A stretch of 51,259 bases of DNA from Candidatus Protochlamydia sp. (GTDB lineage Bacteria; Chlamydiota; Chlamydiia; Chlamydiales; Parachlamydiaceae). This document shows, one piece after another, positions 25,820 through 34,493 of this stretch. The notes beneath the pieces were generated by a model that saw nothing but the letters and a program-made list of their open reading frames with translations, was not told the origin of the DNA and ran no database searches. Position numbers and translations under genes: made by a program. The stretch's first letter is position 1, and each line of letters starts with the position of its first letter. The stretch covers positions 1 to 51,259 of the forward strand of contig JACDAQ010000033.1 of NCBI GenBank assembly GCA_013695355.1, written 5' to 3'.

Positions 25820-26610
25820 TCGAAGATTCAAAGATTCCTCTTTCAATTTTGCCTGCCCTTGAGATCAGCCAGATGTCGGTCAATTACGGCAAAACACCTG
25901 CGCTATGGGATATATCACTTTCCATTCCGCAAGGTTTGCTGGTGGGCATCATTGGCCCTAATGGCGCAGGAAAAAGTACGCTGGTCAAGGCGGCGCTTGG
26001 ATTGATAACGCCCCTTTCAGGCAATGTGGAATTTTTCGGAAAATCCCTCAAGCAGCAACGTCAAAAAATTGCTTATGTCCCTCAAAGAGAATCGGTTGAT
26101 TGGGACTTCCCCATCACCGTCGCAGAATTAGTTTTGATGGGACGCTATGGAAAGCTGGGACTGTGGAGGCGGCCAGGGGCTGCTGATAAAGCTGCTGCGG
26201 AGCATTATCTTGAAACTGTCGGCATGAGTGCCTATTCCCGCAGGCAAATCAGCCAGCTTTCAGGCGGGCAGCAGCAGCGTGTTTTTTTAGCCAGGGCGCT
26301 TTTGCAGGAAGCGGATGTCTATTTCATGGATGAGCCGTTTACCGGGGTCGATCTGGCTACCGAAACCACCATCGTTCAGCTATTGCAGCAGCTAAGGTTG
26401 AAAGGAAAGACGGTTTTTGTCGTACACCATGATTTAAATACCGTAGACCGGTATTTCGATTGGGTGATGATGTTGAACATCCGTCTGATAGCCTGCGGAA
26501 AAGTAGAGGATGTATTCAACCCTCAAAATCTTTATGCGTCTTTCGGCAAGAGCTATGCTTTATTTGACGAGGCCTTAAAATTATCACAACAGAAGCAAAG
26601 CGGAATCTAA
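25816..26610 (+). CDS. ytgB: Metal ABC transporter ATPase YtgB
   Basis: Cytoplasmic ATPase of the metal importer. Walker A GPNGAGKST is at residues 47-55, the Q-loop is in YVPQRESVDWDFP, the signature is LSGGQQQR, Walker B is VYFMDEPF, and the switch His is in FVVHHDLNTV. The VDWDFP stretch is typical of the manganese/iron/zinc importer ATPases. It overlaps ytgA by 4 bases and ends one base before ytgCR. Confidence 0.95.
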   Translation: MIEDSKIPLSILPALEISQMSVNYGKTPALWDISLSIPQGLLVGIIGPNGAGKSTLVKAALGLITPLSGNVEFFGKSLKQQRQKIAYVPQRESVDWDFPITVAELVLMGRYGKLGLWRRPGAADKAAAEHYLETVGMSAYSRRQISQLSGGQQQRVFLARALLQEADVYFMDEPFTGVDLATETTIVQLLQQLRLKGKTVFVVHHDLNTVDRYFDWVMMLNIRLIACGKVEDVFNPQNLYASFGKSYALFDEALKLSQQKQSGI

Positions 26611-26611
26611 A

Positions 26612-27964
26612 ATGGTTGAAGGACATCCGCTTTTGTCATTTTTTACAGATCCCATTCTGCGCGGGCCGACCATAGGTTGCATGTTGATGTGCTTTGCTGC
26701 AAGCCTGGTTGGCGTAATTGTTTTTCTACGCAAACAAATGCTTGTGGGAGAGACCTTGTCTCATGCGTCCTATCCAGGAGTAGTCCTGGGTATTCTTTTA
26801 GCTGGTTTTTTCTTGATCGAAGAAACTAACGAGGGCAAACTTGCCCTTTTTATTTTAGCCGGAGCTTTAACAACCTCCCTAATCGGACTCGCATTCATAC
26901 ATTTTCTAGAAAAGCGGATGAAGGTTCCAAATGATGCGGCCTTATGTTTTGTCCTGTCGACTTTTTTTGGCCTGGGTTTGATGCTGACAAGCGAAGTTCA
27001 ATTTAGCCATACAAGCTTATATAAACAGGTATTGACATATCTCTACGGTCAGGCTGCAACGATGTCCGATGTGCATATTGCCATTTATGGGGTGCTCTCT
27101 TTGGTTGTTTTGTTCATAGTTGTCCTATTCTATAAGGAAATTGAAGTGCTGACATTCGACCGCACTTTTGCTAAAAGTCTAGGCATTCCTGTCCGTACGA
27201 TTGATGCGATGCTGTTTATGCTCGTCACTCTTGCGGTCATCATAGGCATCCGTTCGGTTGGGGTTGTGTTGATGTCTGCCATGCTGATCGCTCCTGCGGT
27301 AGCTGCCAGGCAATTCACTAACCGGCTTTCTATCATGTTCATCCTTTCGGCATTTTTTGGCATGGCAAGCGGTTTTTTTGGAAATTATTTTTCTGTGCAG
27401 CTGACTCATTACTTTTCAGTCAATTTTCCATCTGCGCGCATTATTCTTCCTACGGGACCAATGATTGTCATAACCGCCTCGTTGATTTGCATGACAGCCC
27501 TTTTATTGTCATTTGAAAGAGGTTTGGCTGTCCGCGTGGGGAGAATTGCTTTTTTCCGCTATCAATGTGTGTGTGAAAATTTGCTAAAAACTATTTGGCG
27601 GCTGGATAAGGCAGTTTCTCTCTCAGAGCTGGCGAAGTTTCAGGCCTCTTCTTCTTTTTATCTTAAATTTTTACTCTGGAGAATGCGTTCGAACGGCTTG
27701 GTAAGCATTACAGGTGAGGGGTCTTATGTTTTGACCCAGCAGGGGAAATTCAAGGCTGAAAAAATTGTCCGTCTGCATCGCCTGTGGGAAGTATACCTGG
27801 TCAATTATTTAGGAGCCCGCACTGAGAGGGTCCATCATAATGCGGAAGAAATGGAGCATATTCTCACACCAGAGCTGGAGACAGAATTGACGCTTTTATT
27901 AAATGATCCCAAGCGCGATCCCCACCATCAGCTTATCCCTCCAAGAGGAAAATATGTTTTATAA
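26612..27964 (+). CDS. ytgCR: YtgCR: metal ABC permease fused to a DtxR-like repressor
   Basis: Residues 1-305 form an ABC-3-type permease with multiple transmembrane helices (GETLSHASYPGVVLG; IGIRSVGVVLMSAMLIAPA). From about residue 310 the protein is a winged-helix and dimerisation domain of the DtxR/MntR class (TIWRLDKAVSLSELAKF; LRLHRLWE-like RLHRLWEVYLVNYLG; VHHNAEEMEHILTPELE). In C. trachomatis the YtgR part is cut from YtgCR and represses transcription when iron is available. Candidate metal ligands are His and Glu in RLHRLWE and the E-E-M-E-H cluster, where DtxR has Cys 102, as in MntR-like sites. The fusion is a chlamydial hallmark. Confidence 0.95.
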   Translation: MVEGHPLLSFFTDPILRGPTIGCMLMCFAASLVGVIVFLRKQMLVGETLSHASYPGVVLGILLAGFFLIEETNEGKLALFILAGALTTSLIGLAFIHFLEKRMKVPNDAALCFVLSTFFGLGLMLTSEVQFSHTSLYKQVLTYLYGQAATMSDVHIAIYGVLSLVVLFIVVLFYKEIEVLTFDRTFAKSLGIPVRTIDAMLFMLVTLAVIIGIRSVGVVLMSAMLIAPAVAARQFTNRLSIMFILSAFFGMASGFFGNYFSVQLTHYFSVNFPSARIILPTGPMIVITASLICMTALLLSFERGLAVRVGRIAFFRYQCVCENLLKTIWRLDKAVSLSELAKFQASSSFYLKFLLWRMRSNGLVSITGEGSYVLTQQGKFKAEKIVRLHRLWEVYLVNYLGARTERVHHNAEEMEHILTPELETELTLLLNDPKRDPHHQLIPPRGKYVL

Positions 27965-28973
27965 TTTTTACAACCCTTATCAGGGAGTTGGTTTTTTTTC
28001 TTTTTTTAAACATTTTTTTTGCAGGATGGCTTTGTTTTTTACAGGCCAACTAAAACTAGACCAATTAATCGCGGATGAGATTCAAATTTTTGTTCTGGCC
28101 GGCGTAGCAGCTTCCTGTGCCCTCATTGGAACATTTTTGGTTTTAAGGCGAATGACCATGCTGGCAAATTCCCTTTCCCACACTATTTTGATGGGGATTG
28201 TGCTTGCCTTTTTTTTTACGGCGGGAAAGGGGGAGGATGGCAATTCCATTGCTCCGATGCAGGCTATGCTGATCGCCTCTTTAGCGACCGGTTTCCTTAC
28301 AACTTTTGTCACTGAATTTTTAACCAAGGCCGGAGGGTTGCAGGAAGATGCAAGCGTTGGGCTCGTGTTCACTAGTTTTTTTGCTTTAGGAGTCATCTTA
28401 GTTACTATTTTAACGCGCGACGCTCACGTGGGGACTGAAGCCGTAATGGGAAATGCCGATGCGCTGCATGCGGATGATTTGTTTTGGGTTTATTTAATTT
28501 TTGGTTTTAACTTCTTGCTGATTATCCTTTTCTTTAAAGAGTTTCAGCTCACTACATTTGATCCTTACTTAGCTTCTGCGTTAGGCTTTTCGCCCGTATT
28601 TTTTAATTATATTTTAATGGCGCAAGTTTCAATGACTACAATTACTGCTTTTCGGGCGATCGGCGTGATTTTGGTTTTAGCCTTTATGACGGGGCCTGTT
28701 CTGACAGCGCGTCTTTTTACCCATCGCCTGAAATATCTATTGGCATTATCTGTTGCGATCGGAGCTTTAGCGGTTTGCTGCGGAGTGGCCATGACCCGGC
28801 ATATTCTCAGTACTTACGGGATGGCCCTTTCCACTTCAGGGGTGGTCGTATCCACAATCTTGCTGTTTTATCTTTTGGCCGTTTGCTTTTCTCCCGAGCA
28901 GGGACTGTTTGCAAAGCTGTTTTACAGGAATAGCAAAAACTGGCAAAGAGAAAGAATTAGTTCTTTTTTATAA
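27954..28973 (+). CDS. ytgD: Metal ABC transporter permease YtgD
   Basis: This is the second permease of the metal importer, pairing with YtgC. Multiple hydrophobic helices include LRRMTMLANSLSHTILMG and IGVILVLAFMTGPVLTARL, the characteristic ABC-3 permease segments. I start at the ATG at 27954 (MFYNFYNP), which has AGAGGAAA directly upstream and overlaps ytgCR by 11 bases; the longer frame from 27903 adds residues read out of frame from ytgCR. It is the last gene of the mrp-DUF971-ytgABCD run; dxr has its own promoter. Confidence 0.93.
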   Translation: MFYNFYNPYQGVGFFSFFKHFFCRMALFFTGQLKLDQLIADEIQIFVLAGVAASCALIGTFLVLRRMTMLANSLSHTILMGIVLAFFFTAGKGEDGNSIAPMQAMLIASLATGFLTTFVTEFLTKAGGLQEDASVGLVFTSFFALGVILVTILTRDAHVGTEAVMGNADALHADDLFWVYLIFGFNFLLIILFFKEFQLTTFDPYLASALGFSPVFFNYILMAQVSMTTITAFRAIGVILVLAFMTGPVLTARLFTHRLKYLLALSVAIGALAVCCGVAMTRHILSTYGMALSTSGVVVSTILLFYLLAVCFSPEQGLFAKLFYRNSKNWQRERISSFL

Positions 28974-29039
28974 TTTGACCTATGTTCTCAAGTAAAATTT
29001 TTTTGTGTATCGGGAAATACAGCTCTCTTTCATCCCTTA

Positions 29040-29067
29040 TTGACTTTTTCGTTTAAAATGTTATACT
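29040..29067 (+). promoter_or_regulatory. Sigma-70-type promoter of dxr
   Basis: TTGACT (29040-29045) and TATACT (29062-29067) are separated by 16 bases and end 29 bases before the dxr ATG. It is the best match to a -35/-10 promoter in the window. Confidence 0.7.
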
Positions 29068-29096
29068 AGTTAATTAACTCTAAATGAATATTTAAT

Positions 29097-30248
29097 ATGA
29101 AACGAATTTCAGTACTGGGGAGCACCGGCTCAATTGGGCAGAATACTATGAAAGTAGCCCGTCATTTAGGCCAGGACATTCAAGTTGCCGCCTTGGCCGC
29201 GCGTGAAAATATTGATTTGCTGGAAGCCCAGGCCAAGGAATTCAATCCTGATTTGATCGCCGTCTATAACTCTGACCGCGCCCATGATTTGCAAAAGCGC
29301 CTTCCCGGAAAAACTGTCCTCGCTGGAATGGAAGGGTTAATAGCGGTAGCTTCTTATTCTGGCGCAGATATGGTAATTTCGGCGATTGCCGGAACGGTAG
29401 GCCTTCAGCCTACCATAGAGGCAATTTTGGCTGGAAAAGATATCGGCCTGGCGAATAAGGAAGCTCTTGTTTCCGGCGGCGCTCTTATTATGAAGCTCGT
29501 TGAGGAGAACGGGACCAGCCTAGTCCCGATAGACAGCGAACATAGCGCCATTTTCCAGTGTTTGAAAGGTGAACAAAGAGAAGCTGTAAGACGCCTTGTT
29601 TTAACCTCTTCAGGGGGTCCTTTTCGAACTTGGACCGAAGAACAGTTAAAAGGCGTCACGGTGGCAGATGCGTTGAACCATCCGACCTGGAAAATGGGCC
29701 CAAAAGTGACGGTCGACTCTTCCACTCTTATGAATAAAGGTTTGGAAGTTATCGAAGCGTATTGGCTGTTCAATATGCCTCTTGATAAGATTGAAGTGGT
29801 CATCCATCCTCAAAGCATTATACATAGCTTAGTGGAATTTAATGACTATTCAATTTTGGCTCAAATGGGAGAGCCTAATATGATTGTCCCAATCCAATTT
29901 GCATTGACTTATCCTGTGCGCCGTCCAGGTTTGCTGAAAGCATTTGATTTTGTAAAAAATGGCAAAATGGAATTTGCAGCGCCTGATCTTAGGGCTTTCC
30001 GCTGTTTAGGCCTGGCATATGAAGCTTTGCAAAAGGGCGGAAGCATGCCTTGTTATATGAATGCTGCTAACGAAGTTTTGGTAGAGCGGTTTTTAGCAGG
30101 TGAGATTGAATGGCGTAAAATAAGCGCTTATTTAGAATTTTTGATGGACCGCCACCCTGTCATTTCGATAGATTCTTTAGAAACCATTTTAGCTATCGAC
30201 GCGTTGGCTAGGGAAGAAGCTTCATGTTTTGAACAGGTTCTTAAGTGA
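29097..30248 (+). CDS. dxr: 1-deoxy-D-xylulose 5-phosphate reductoisomerase
   Basis: NADPH-dependent enzyme of the MEP pathway that converts DXP to MEP for isoprenoid synthesis. The nucleotide-binding loop LGSTGSIGQNT is at residues 7-17. The metal/substrate motif VPIDSEHSAIFQ and the loop LTSSGGPF are present, as are the PKVTVDSSTLMNKGLEVIEA and AANEVLVERFL segments. The 383 residues are normal. The order ytgD-dxr-rseP agrees with CT070-CT072. Confidence 0.97.
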   Translation: MKRISVLGSTGSIGQNTMKVARHLGQDIQVAALAARENIDLLEAQAKEFNPDLIAVYNSDRAHDLQKRLPGKTVLAGMEGLIAVASYSGADMVISAIAGTVGLQPTIEAILAGKDIGLANKEALVSGGALIMKLVEENGTSLVPIDSEHSAIFQCLKGEQREAVRRLVLTSSGGPFRTWTEEQLKGVTVADALNHPTWKMGPKVTVDSSTLMNKGLEVIEAYWLFNMPLDKIEVVIHPQSIIHSLVEFNDYSILAQMGEPNMIVPIQFALTYPVRRPGLLKAFDFVKNGKMEFAAPDLRAFRCLGLAYEALQKGGSMPCYMNAANEVLVERFLAGEIEWRKISAYLEFLMDRHPVISIDSLETILAIDALAREEASCFEQVLK

Positions 30249-30260
30249 GAGGGGAATGTA

Positions 30261-30278
30261 TGAGTTCACTTGGGTATA
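30261..30278. repeat. Solo end of the palindromic MITE-like element
   Basis: TGAGTTCACTTGGGTATA is identical over 18 bases to the right end of the element at 11051-11068. No second arm is evident in the dxr-rseP spacer, so this is a relic end or a chance conserved fragment. It starts 12 bases after the dxr stop. Confidence 0.6.
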
Positions 30279-30431
30279 AAAGCCTGTCAATTGATTTTGA
30301 CCGCTTTGACCGGGTTGATGACATTTGAAGCAAACCCTGTAGAAGTAAACTTCAACCCTGCAAGACCGACCTAAGATCAATCAGGCGGCTATTTTTATCG
30401 ACTGCCCTCGTAATAGAAAGGTTAAATTATC

Positions 30432-32393
30432 ATGATCATTAGTATTCTTTATATAGTGATTGCCATACTTGGCTTAAGCTTCCTAATCTTCATCCACGAA
30501 TTGGGCCATTATTTTATGGCAAGACGTTTGGGGATGCGCGTTGAGGTTTTTTCCATTGGTTTTGGCAAACCTGTTTACTCCTGGGTAAAAGATGGGGTTA
30601 AGTGGCAGATTGGCTGGCTCATTTTCGGGGGCTATGTCAAAATTGCCGGGATGGAAATGGATGATCAAAAAGACCTTTATGAAATTCCGGATGGCTTTTA
30701 TAGCAAAAGCCCGCTTAATCGGATCAAGGTGGCCTTTATGGGCCCCTTTGTCAATATTGTGTTTGCTTTGCTTATTTTTACGGCTTTATGGCTTTCAGGC
30801 GGACGTGAAAAGAATTTTAGCGAATATACAAGTAAAATAGGCTGGGTGGACCCTAAATCAGAGCTTTATCAAAAAGGGATCCGTCCCGGCGATGAGATTA
30901 CCTCTTATAATTTTCAGTCATTTCAAGGTGTGAAGGACCACTTGACGGCTCCGATGACTGCGGGTGGTGAGATAGCAGTCGCAGGAAATCATGTAGACTT
31001 CCATACTAAAGATCGGACTCCATTTTCCTATACCGTCAAAACTTATCCCCATCCCAGCGCGATCGAAAAAGATATCGTGACTTCCGGCGTCTTGCAGTCA
31101 GCCCGCTATGTGATTTATGACCGCCTACCAAATGGAGCGGAAAATCCGCTACCCGAAGGCTCTCCTTTAAGCTATAGCGGAATTCAGTATGGAGACCGGA
31201 TCGTATGGGCCGATGGAATGCCTATTTATTCGCTTGAGGAACTATCCCATCTATTAAATGATGAAAAAGTATTGCTAACGATCCGTCGAGGTTCGGATAT
31301 TCTTCTACGGCGCGTTCCGCGTGTGAGAACTGAAGAGCTCAAACTTGACTCGGAAGTTAAAGAAGAACTTATTGATTGGCAGTTTGAAGCCGAATTGAAT
31401 GGCATAAAAATCCAAAAGCTTTTCACGATCCCTTATAACCTAAATAATGAAAGCGTTGTTCAGGACAGAGTTAAATTTATTGACCGTGATAAAGAAGAAG
31501 AAGATTTTCCCGATCATCCTTTTTCAAGCCTGGAAACCCCGCTGCAAGAAGGGGATAAAATTTTGGCTGTCGGAGGCATTCCTGTGACCTATTCATTTGA
31601 GATCCTTTCGAGACTTCAGCAAAGGCAAGTGAATATAATTGTAGAACGATCTAATGCCGTCAATGAGGTCCCATCCTGGCAAGGGGCGGACAAGTTATTT
31701 GACGAGCAATTCAAACCGGAAGATTTAAATAAGCTAGCCTCTCAAATTGGGATTTCATCGGATCTTAAGTCAGCCGGGAACCTCTATTTGTTAGAACCGG
31801 TTGTTCCTAAGATGAGGAAAGATTTTCAGCTCGCTCCGGAAAGCCAGGCAGCTTATCAAAGCAGCCTTGAAGCGCAAAGGAAAGAAATTGAACAAATTGA
31901 CGATCCTGAAAAAAGGTCTTATGCCCGTCAATTGCTTGAAAATCGAGACCATCAGTTCCTGCTAGGATTGCCTGGCGACAAAGATCAAAGGGTGCAATTC
32001 AACCCTGGTCCTTTTGCTTTATTTGGAAAGGTTTTTGAAGAGATATGGATGACTTTAAAAGCCTTATTTACCGGATCATTAAATCCAAAGTGGATGAGTG
32101 GGCCCATTGGAATTGTACAAGTTGTGCATGATAATTCAATGGTAAGCATGAAGGAGTCCCTTTTCTGGTTGGGAGCGATCAGTTTGAATTTAGGGATATT
32201 GAATTTATTGCCTCTTCCAGTCTTGGATGGCGGTGGAATTTGCTTTGCCCTTTATGAATTAATATCGGGTAGAAGGCTGAAGCCGAAAACGATTGAAAAA
32301 CTGATCATTCCTTTTGCTATCTTACTGATTGGATTTTTCATTTTTTTAACCTATCATGATTTGAGCAGGCTGTTCTCGCATCTGTTCCATTAA
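30432..32393 (+). CDS. rseP: Site-2 metalloprotease RseP/YaeL with enlarged periplasmic region
   Basis: Intramembrane zinc protease that cleaves transmembrane segments of anti-sigma factors or signal-peptide remnants. The zinc motif HELGH is at residues 22-26 in the first helix, and the third ligand region PVLDGGG has Asp at 599. PDZ-like regions lie between (SGIQYGDRIVWADGMPI near 270; LQEGDKILAVGGIPV near 370). The 653 residues exceed E. coli RseP (450) and compare with chlamydial CT072 (about 620 from memory). The product of ytgCR needs cleavage to free YtgR, but no evidence here links the two. Confidence 0.93.
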   Translation: MIISILYIVIAILGLSFLIFIHELGHYFMARRLGMRVEVFSIGFGKPVYSWVKDGVKWQIGWLIFGGYVKIAGMEMDDQKDLYEIPDGFYSKSPLNRIKVAFMGPFVNIVFALLIFTALWLSGGREKNFSEYTSKIGWVDPKSELYQKGIRPGDEITSYNFQSFQGVKDHLTAPMTAGGEIAVAGNHVDFHTKDRTPFSYTVKTYPHPSAIEKDIVTSGVLQSARYVIYDRLPNGAENPLPEGSPLSYSGIQYGDRIVWADGMPIYSLEELSHLLNDEKVLLTIRRGSDILLRRVPRVRTEELKLDSEVKEELIDWQFEAELNGIKIQKLFTIPYNLNNESVVQDRVKFIDRDKEEEDFPDHPFSSLETPLQEGDKILAVGGIPVTYSFEILSRLQQRQVNIIVERSNAVNEVPSWQGADKLFDEQFKPEDLNKLASQIGISSDLKSAGNLYLLEPVVPKMRKDFQLAPESQAAYQSSLEAQRKEIEQIDDPEKRSYARQLLENRDHQFLLGLPGDKDQRVQFNPGPFALFGKVFEEIWMTLKALFTGSLNPKWMSGPIGIVQVVHDNSMVSMKESLFWLGAISLNLGILNLLPLPVLDGGGICFALYELISGRRLKPKTIEKLIIPFAILLIGFFIFLTYHDLSRLFSHLFH

Positions 32394-32419
32394 TTGAATA
32401 GTTTTGGAGCATTTTGCTT

Positions 32420-32481
32420 GCTCTCTGTGTTCTCTGTGATCTCAGTGGTGAAATATATCATTACCACAGAGTTCACAGAGC
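32420..32481. repeat. CTCTGTG imperfect inverted repeat (REP-like)
   Basis: The left arm GCTCTCTGTGTTCTCTGTG continues to AGTGGTGAA (32420-32452). The right arm TTACCACAGAGTTCACAGAG (32461-32480) is, in reverse complement, CTCTGTGAACTCTGTGGTAA, so the two arms pair except for an extra ATCTCAG in the left one. The loop is the AT-rich segment 32453-32460. It sits in the spacer after rseP and may terminate or stabilise its transcript. Confidence 0.6.
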
Positions 32482-32625
32482 CTGCAGGTAAGGAATTTTT
32501 CAAATCTGAAAATACCCGCATTATCAAATCCATCATTTTTAAAAAAAAAATGCGTAGAAGTAAGTTATGACTACATTAATAAATGGACATCCGTTTAAAT
32601 GGGCAAAACTTAACTTGATTACTAC

Positions 32626-34434
32626 ATGATAACTACTACGAAAAGACCGCGCAATGTAAATGCTGCCCAGGCTGCCGCCATTTTATATGGGGACTGGGGA
32701 ACGAGCAAGGCTTATGTCCTTGGATTGGCATTTGCACTTTTAGGCCACAGTTCTTTTTGGCTGATTTTGGCTGTTTGCATTTTAATGGCATTGGTTGGCT
32801 TTAATTACATTGTCATTTGCAAGTTCAATCCTATGGGAGGGGGGGTCTACGCTTCAGCCAGAAAGAAATCGCAAATTTTGGCCTTGATTGGGGCGTTTTT
32901 TCTCATTGCCGACTACTTAGTAACCGCAGCCTTAAGTTCAATCTCATGTTTCGCTTATCTTGGCGTAGCCCATCCTGTCTATTGGGCAATTGGTTCAATA
33001 TTATTCATCGGCTGCCTTAATTTCTTTGGTCCGCGCCATACTGGAAATCTTGCTTTGTTAATCGCCGGCATCACCATTTGTTCAGTTATTTTTCTTGGTA
33101 TTTTGGCGCTCCCTTATTTAAAAGATGCAGCCTATGCCATTAAGCCTCCTGAAGGAGGATTTTGGGAGAATTGGAATAATTTTGTTGTCGTCATTTTGGC
33201 ATTGTCCGGAATCGAGTCAATTGCAACGATAACAGGTGTGATGAAACTTGATCCAGGAACTACTGAAGATAACCCATCCATTCACCAAACATCCAAAAAA
33301 GCCATTTTATGGGTGATGTTTGAGGTGTGTTTCTTTACTGCATTGTTTGGGCTTGCAATGAATGCTCTGCCTCACCTGGAACTAAGCAACGGGAATATCT
33401 TAACAGCTGATGGAGAAAACATCCGCGACGCCATGCTTCGTTATATGGGAGAATATTTTGTGACCCATCATTGGGGGTCTGAAAATATGGGATTTATTGT
33501 GGGGGCCTTTATTAGTTTTGCCTTTGCCATGCTTCTTTTATCTGCAGTTAATACGGCTCTTAATGCGCTAGTCTCCCTGATTTTTGTAATGTCACGCGAC
33601 GGGGAGCTGCCACCGGTTTTCCAAAAATTAACTCCATTTGGAGTCCCTTTGTACCCTCTAATCGCGGCAGCTGGAGCCTCTGCCGTAGTTCTTGTGTTTG
33701 TATCTGATATTGCGGATCTGGCAGATCTTTATGCTGTAGGTTTTGTAGGTGCCATTGCAACCAATTTAGGGTCGAATGCTTTTAATAATAGCATACCCAT
33801 GACGAAGTGGGAACGGCGGTTAATGTGGCTGACCTGTGCTATTATGGTCGTCATTGAAATTACCCTTTTCATCGATAAACCGAACGCACGTCGCTTTGCC
33901 ATGACCTTAATGCTAGTAGGCCTGATTTTACGCTCCTTTGTGATCGAGCATAGGCAGCGGCAATGGGCCGCCAAAAAGGTCAAGCTTAAGCACGCCTCTA
34001 TTTTTTCAGGTGATACGCGTATTCCGCTTCATTACGGCGCTATTTTATGCGCGGTGCGAACGATAGGTAAAACCTTGAATTTTGCACTGCAGGAAGCCAA
34101 ATTGCATGAACAGCCGCTTTATATTTTATTTATTAGGGAACAAAGGGTTATCACGGAAGAGGATAAAAATAGGACCTGGCTTGATGATGATGAAGCCTGT
34201 CGCATATTTGATTATGTCAAGGAAAGTTCGCATGAGATGACGATCAAATTTTTTTATGCAGTGAGCGATTCGCCGGGCGATACCATCGTTGAAATAGCTA
34301 GCGAATTGCATGTTTCGCGCATTATCGTTGGACGGCCACGTTACAACGCCATGTTGCAAATGCTTCGCGGAAATGTCGTGCAGGAAATTTCAGAAATTCT
34401 CCCCCCGGAAATCGATTTGGTGGTCATTTCCTGA
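32626..34434 (+). CDS. APC-family amino-acid permease with C-terminal UspA-like domain
   Basis: Residues about 15-440 form a 12-helix amino acid/polyamine/organocation permease: the first helix region has AAAILYGDWGTSKAYVLG, followed by GGGVYASARKKS and ALSGIESIATITG. From about residue 467 (LHYGAILCAVRTIGKTLNFA) to 602 the protein is soluble and resembles a universal stress protein, ending SELHVSRIIVGRPRYNAML with EIDLVVIS. UspA-tailed APC permeases occur in other bacteria, where the tail is thought to bind nucleotide and regulate transport. The ATP loop GRPRYNA differs from the classical GxxGxxxxxxGS. The substrate is unknown. Confidence 0.88.
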   Translation: MITTTKRPRNVNAAQAAAILYGDWGTSKAYVLGLAFALLGHSSFWLILAVCILMALVGFNYIVICKFNPMGGGVYASARKKSQILALIGAFFLIADYLVTAALSSISCFAYLGVAHPVYWAIGSILFIGCLNFFGPRHTGNLALLIAGITICSVIFLGILALPYLKDAAYAIKPPEGGFWENWNNFVVVILALSGIESIATITGVMKLDPGTTEDNPSIHQTSKKAILWVMFEVCFFTALFGLAMNALPHLELSNGNILTADGENIRDAMLRYMGEYFVTHHWGSENMGFIVGAFISFAFAMLLLSAVNTALNALVSLIFVMSRDGELPPVFQKLTPFGVPLYPLIAAAGASAVVLVFVSDIADLADLYAVGFVGAIATNLGSNAFNNSIPMTKWERRLMWLTCAIMVVIEITLFIDKPNARRFAMTLMLVGLILRSFVIEHRQRQWAAKKVKLKHASIFSGDTRIPLHYGAILCAVRTIGKTLNFALQEAKLHEQPLYILFIREQRVITEEDKNRTWLDDDEACRIFDYVKESSHEMTIKFFYAVSDSPGDTIVEIASELHVSRIIVGRPRYNAMLQMLRGNVVQEISEILPPEIDLVVIS

Positions 34435-34457
34435 AGGGTAACAAAGTTGGTAGACAG

Positions 34458-34487
34458 CAACGCCGGAAACGTACATTTCCGGCGTTG
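34458..34487. terminator. Bidirectional terminator between the permease and KGG genes
   Basis: CAACGCCGGAAA (34458-34469) pairs perfectly with TTTCCGGCGTTG (34476-34487) around a 6-base loop, followed by ATTTATTTA. It lies between convergent genes and can serve both. Confidence 0.8.
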
Positions 34488-34493
34488 ATTTAT

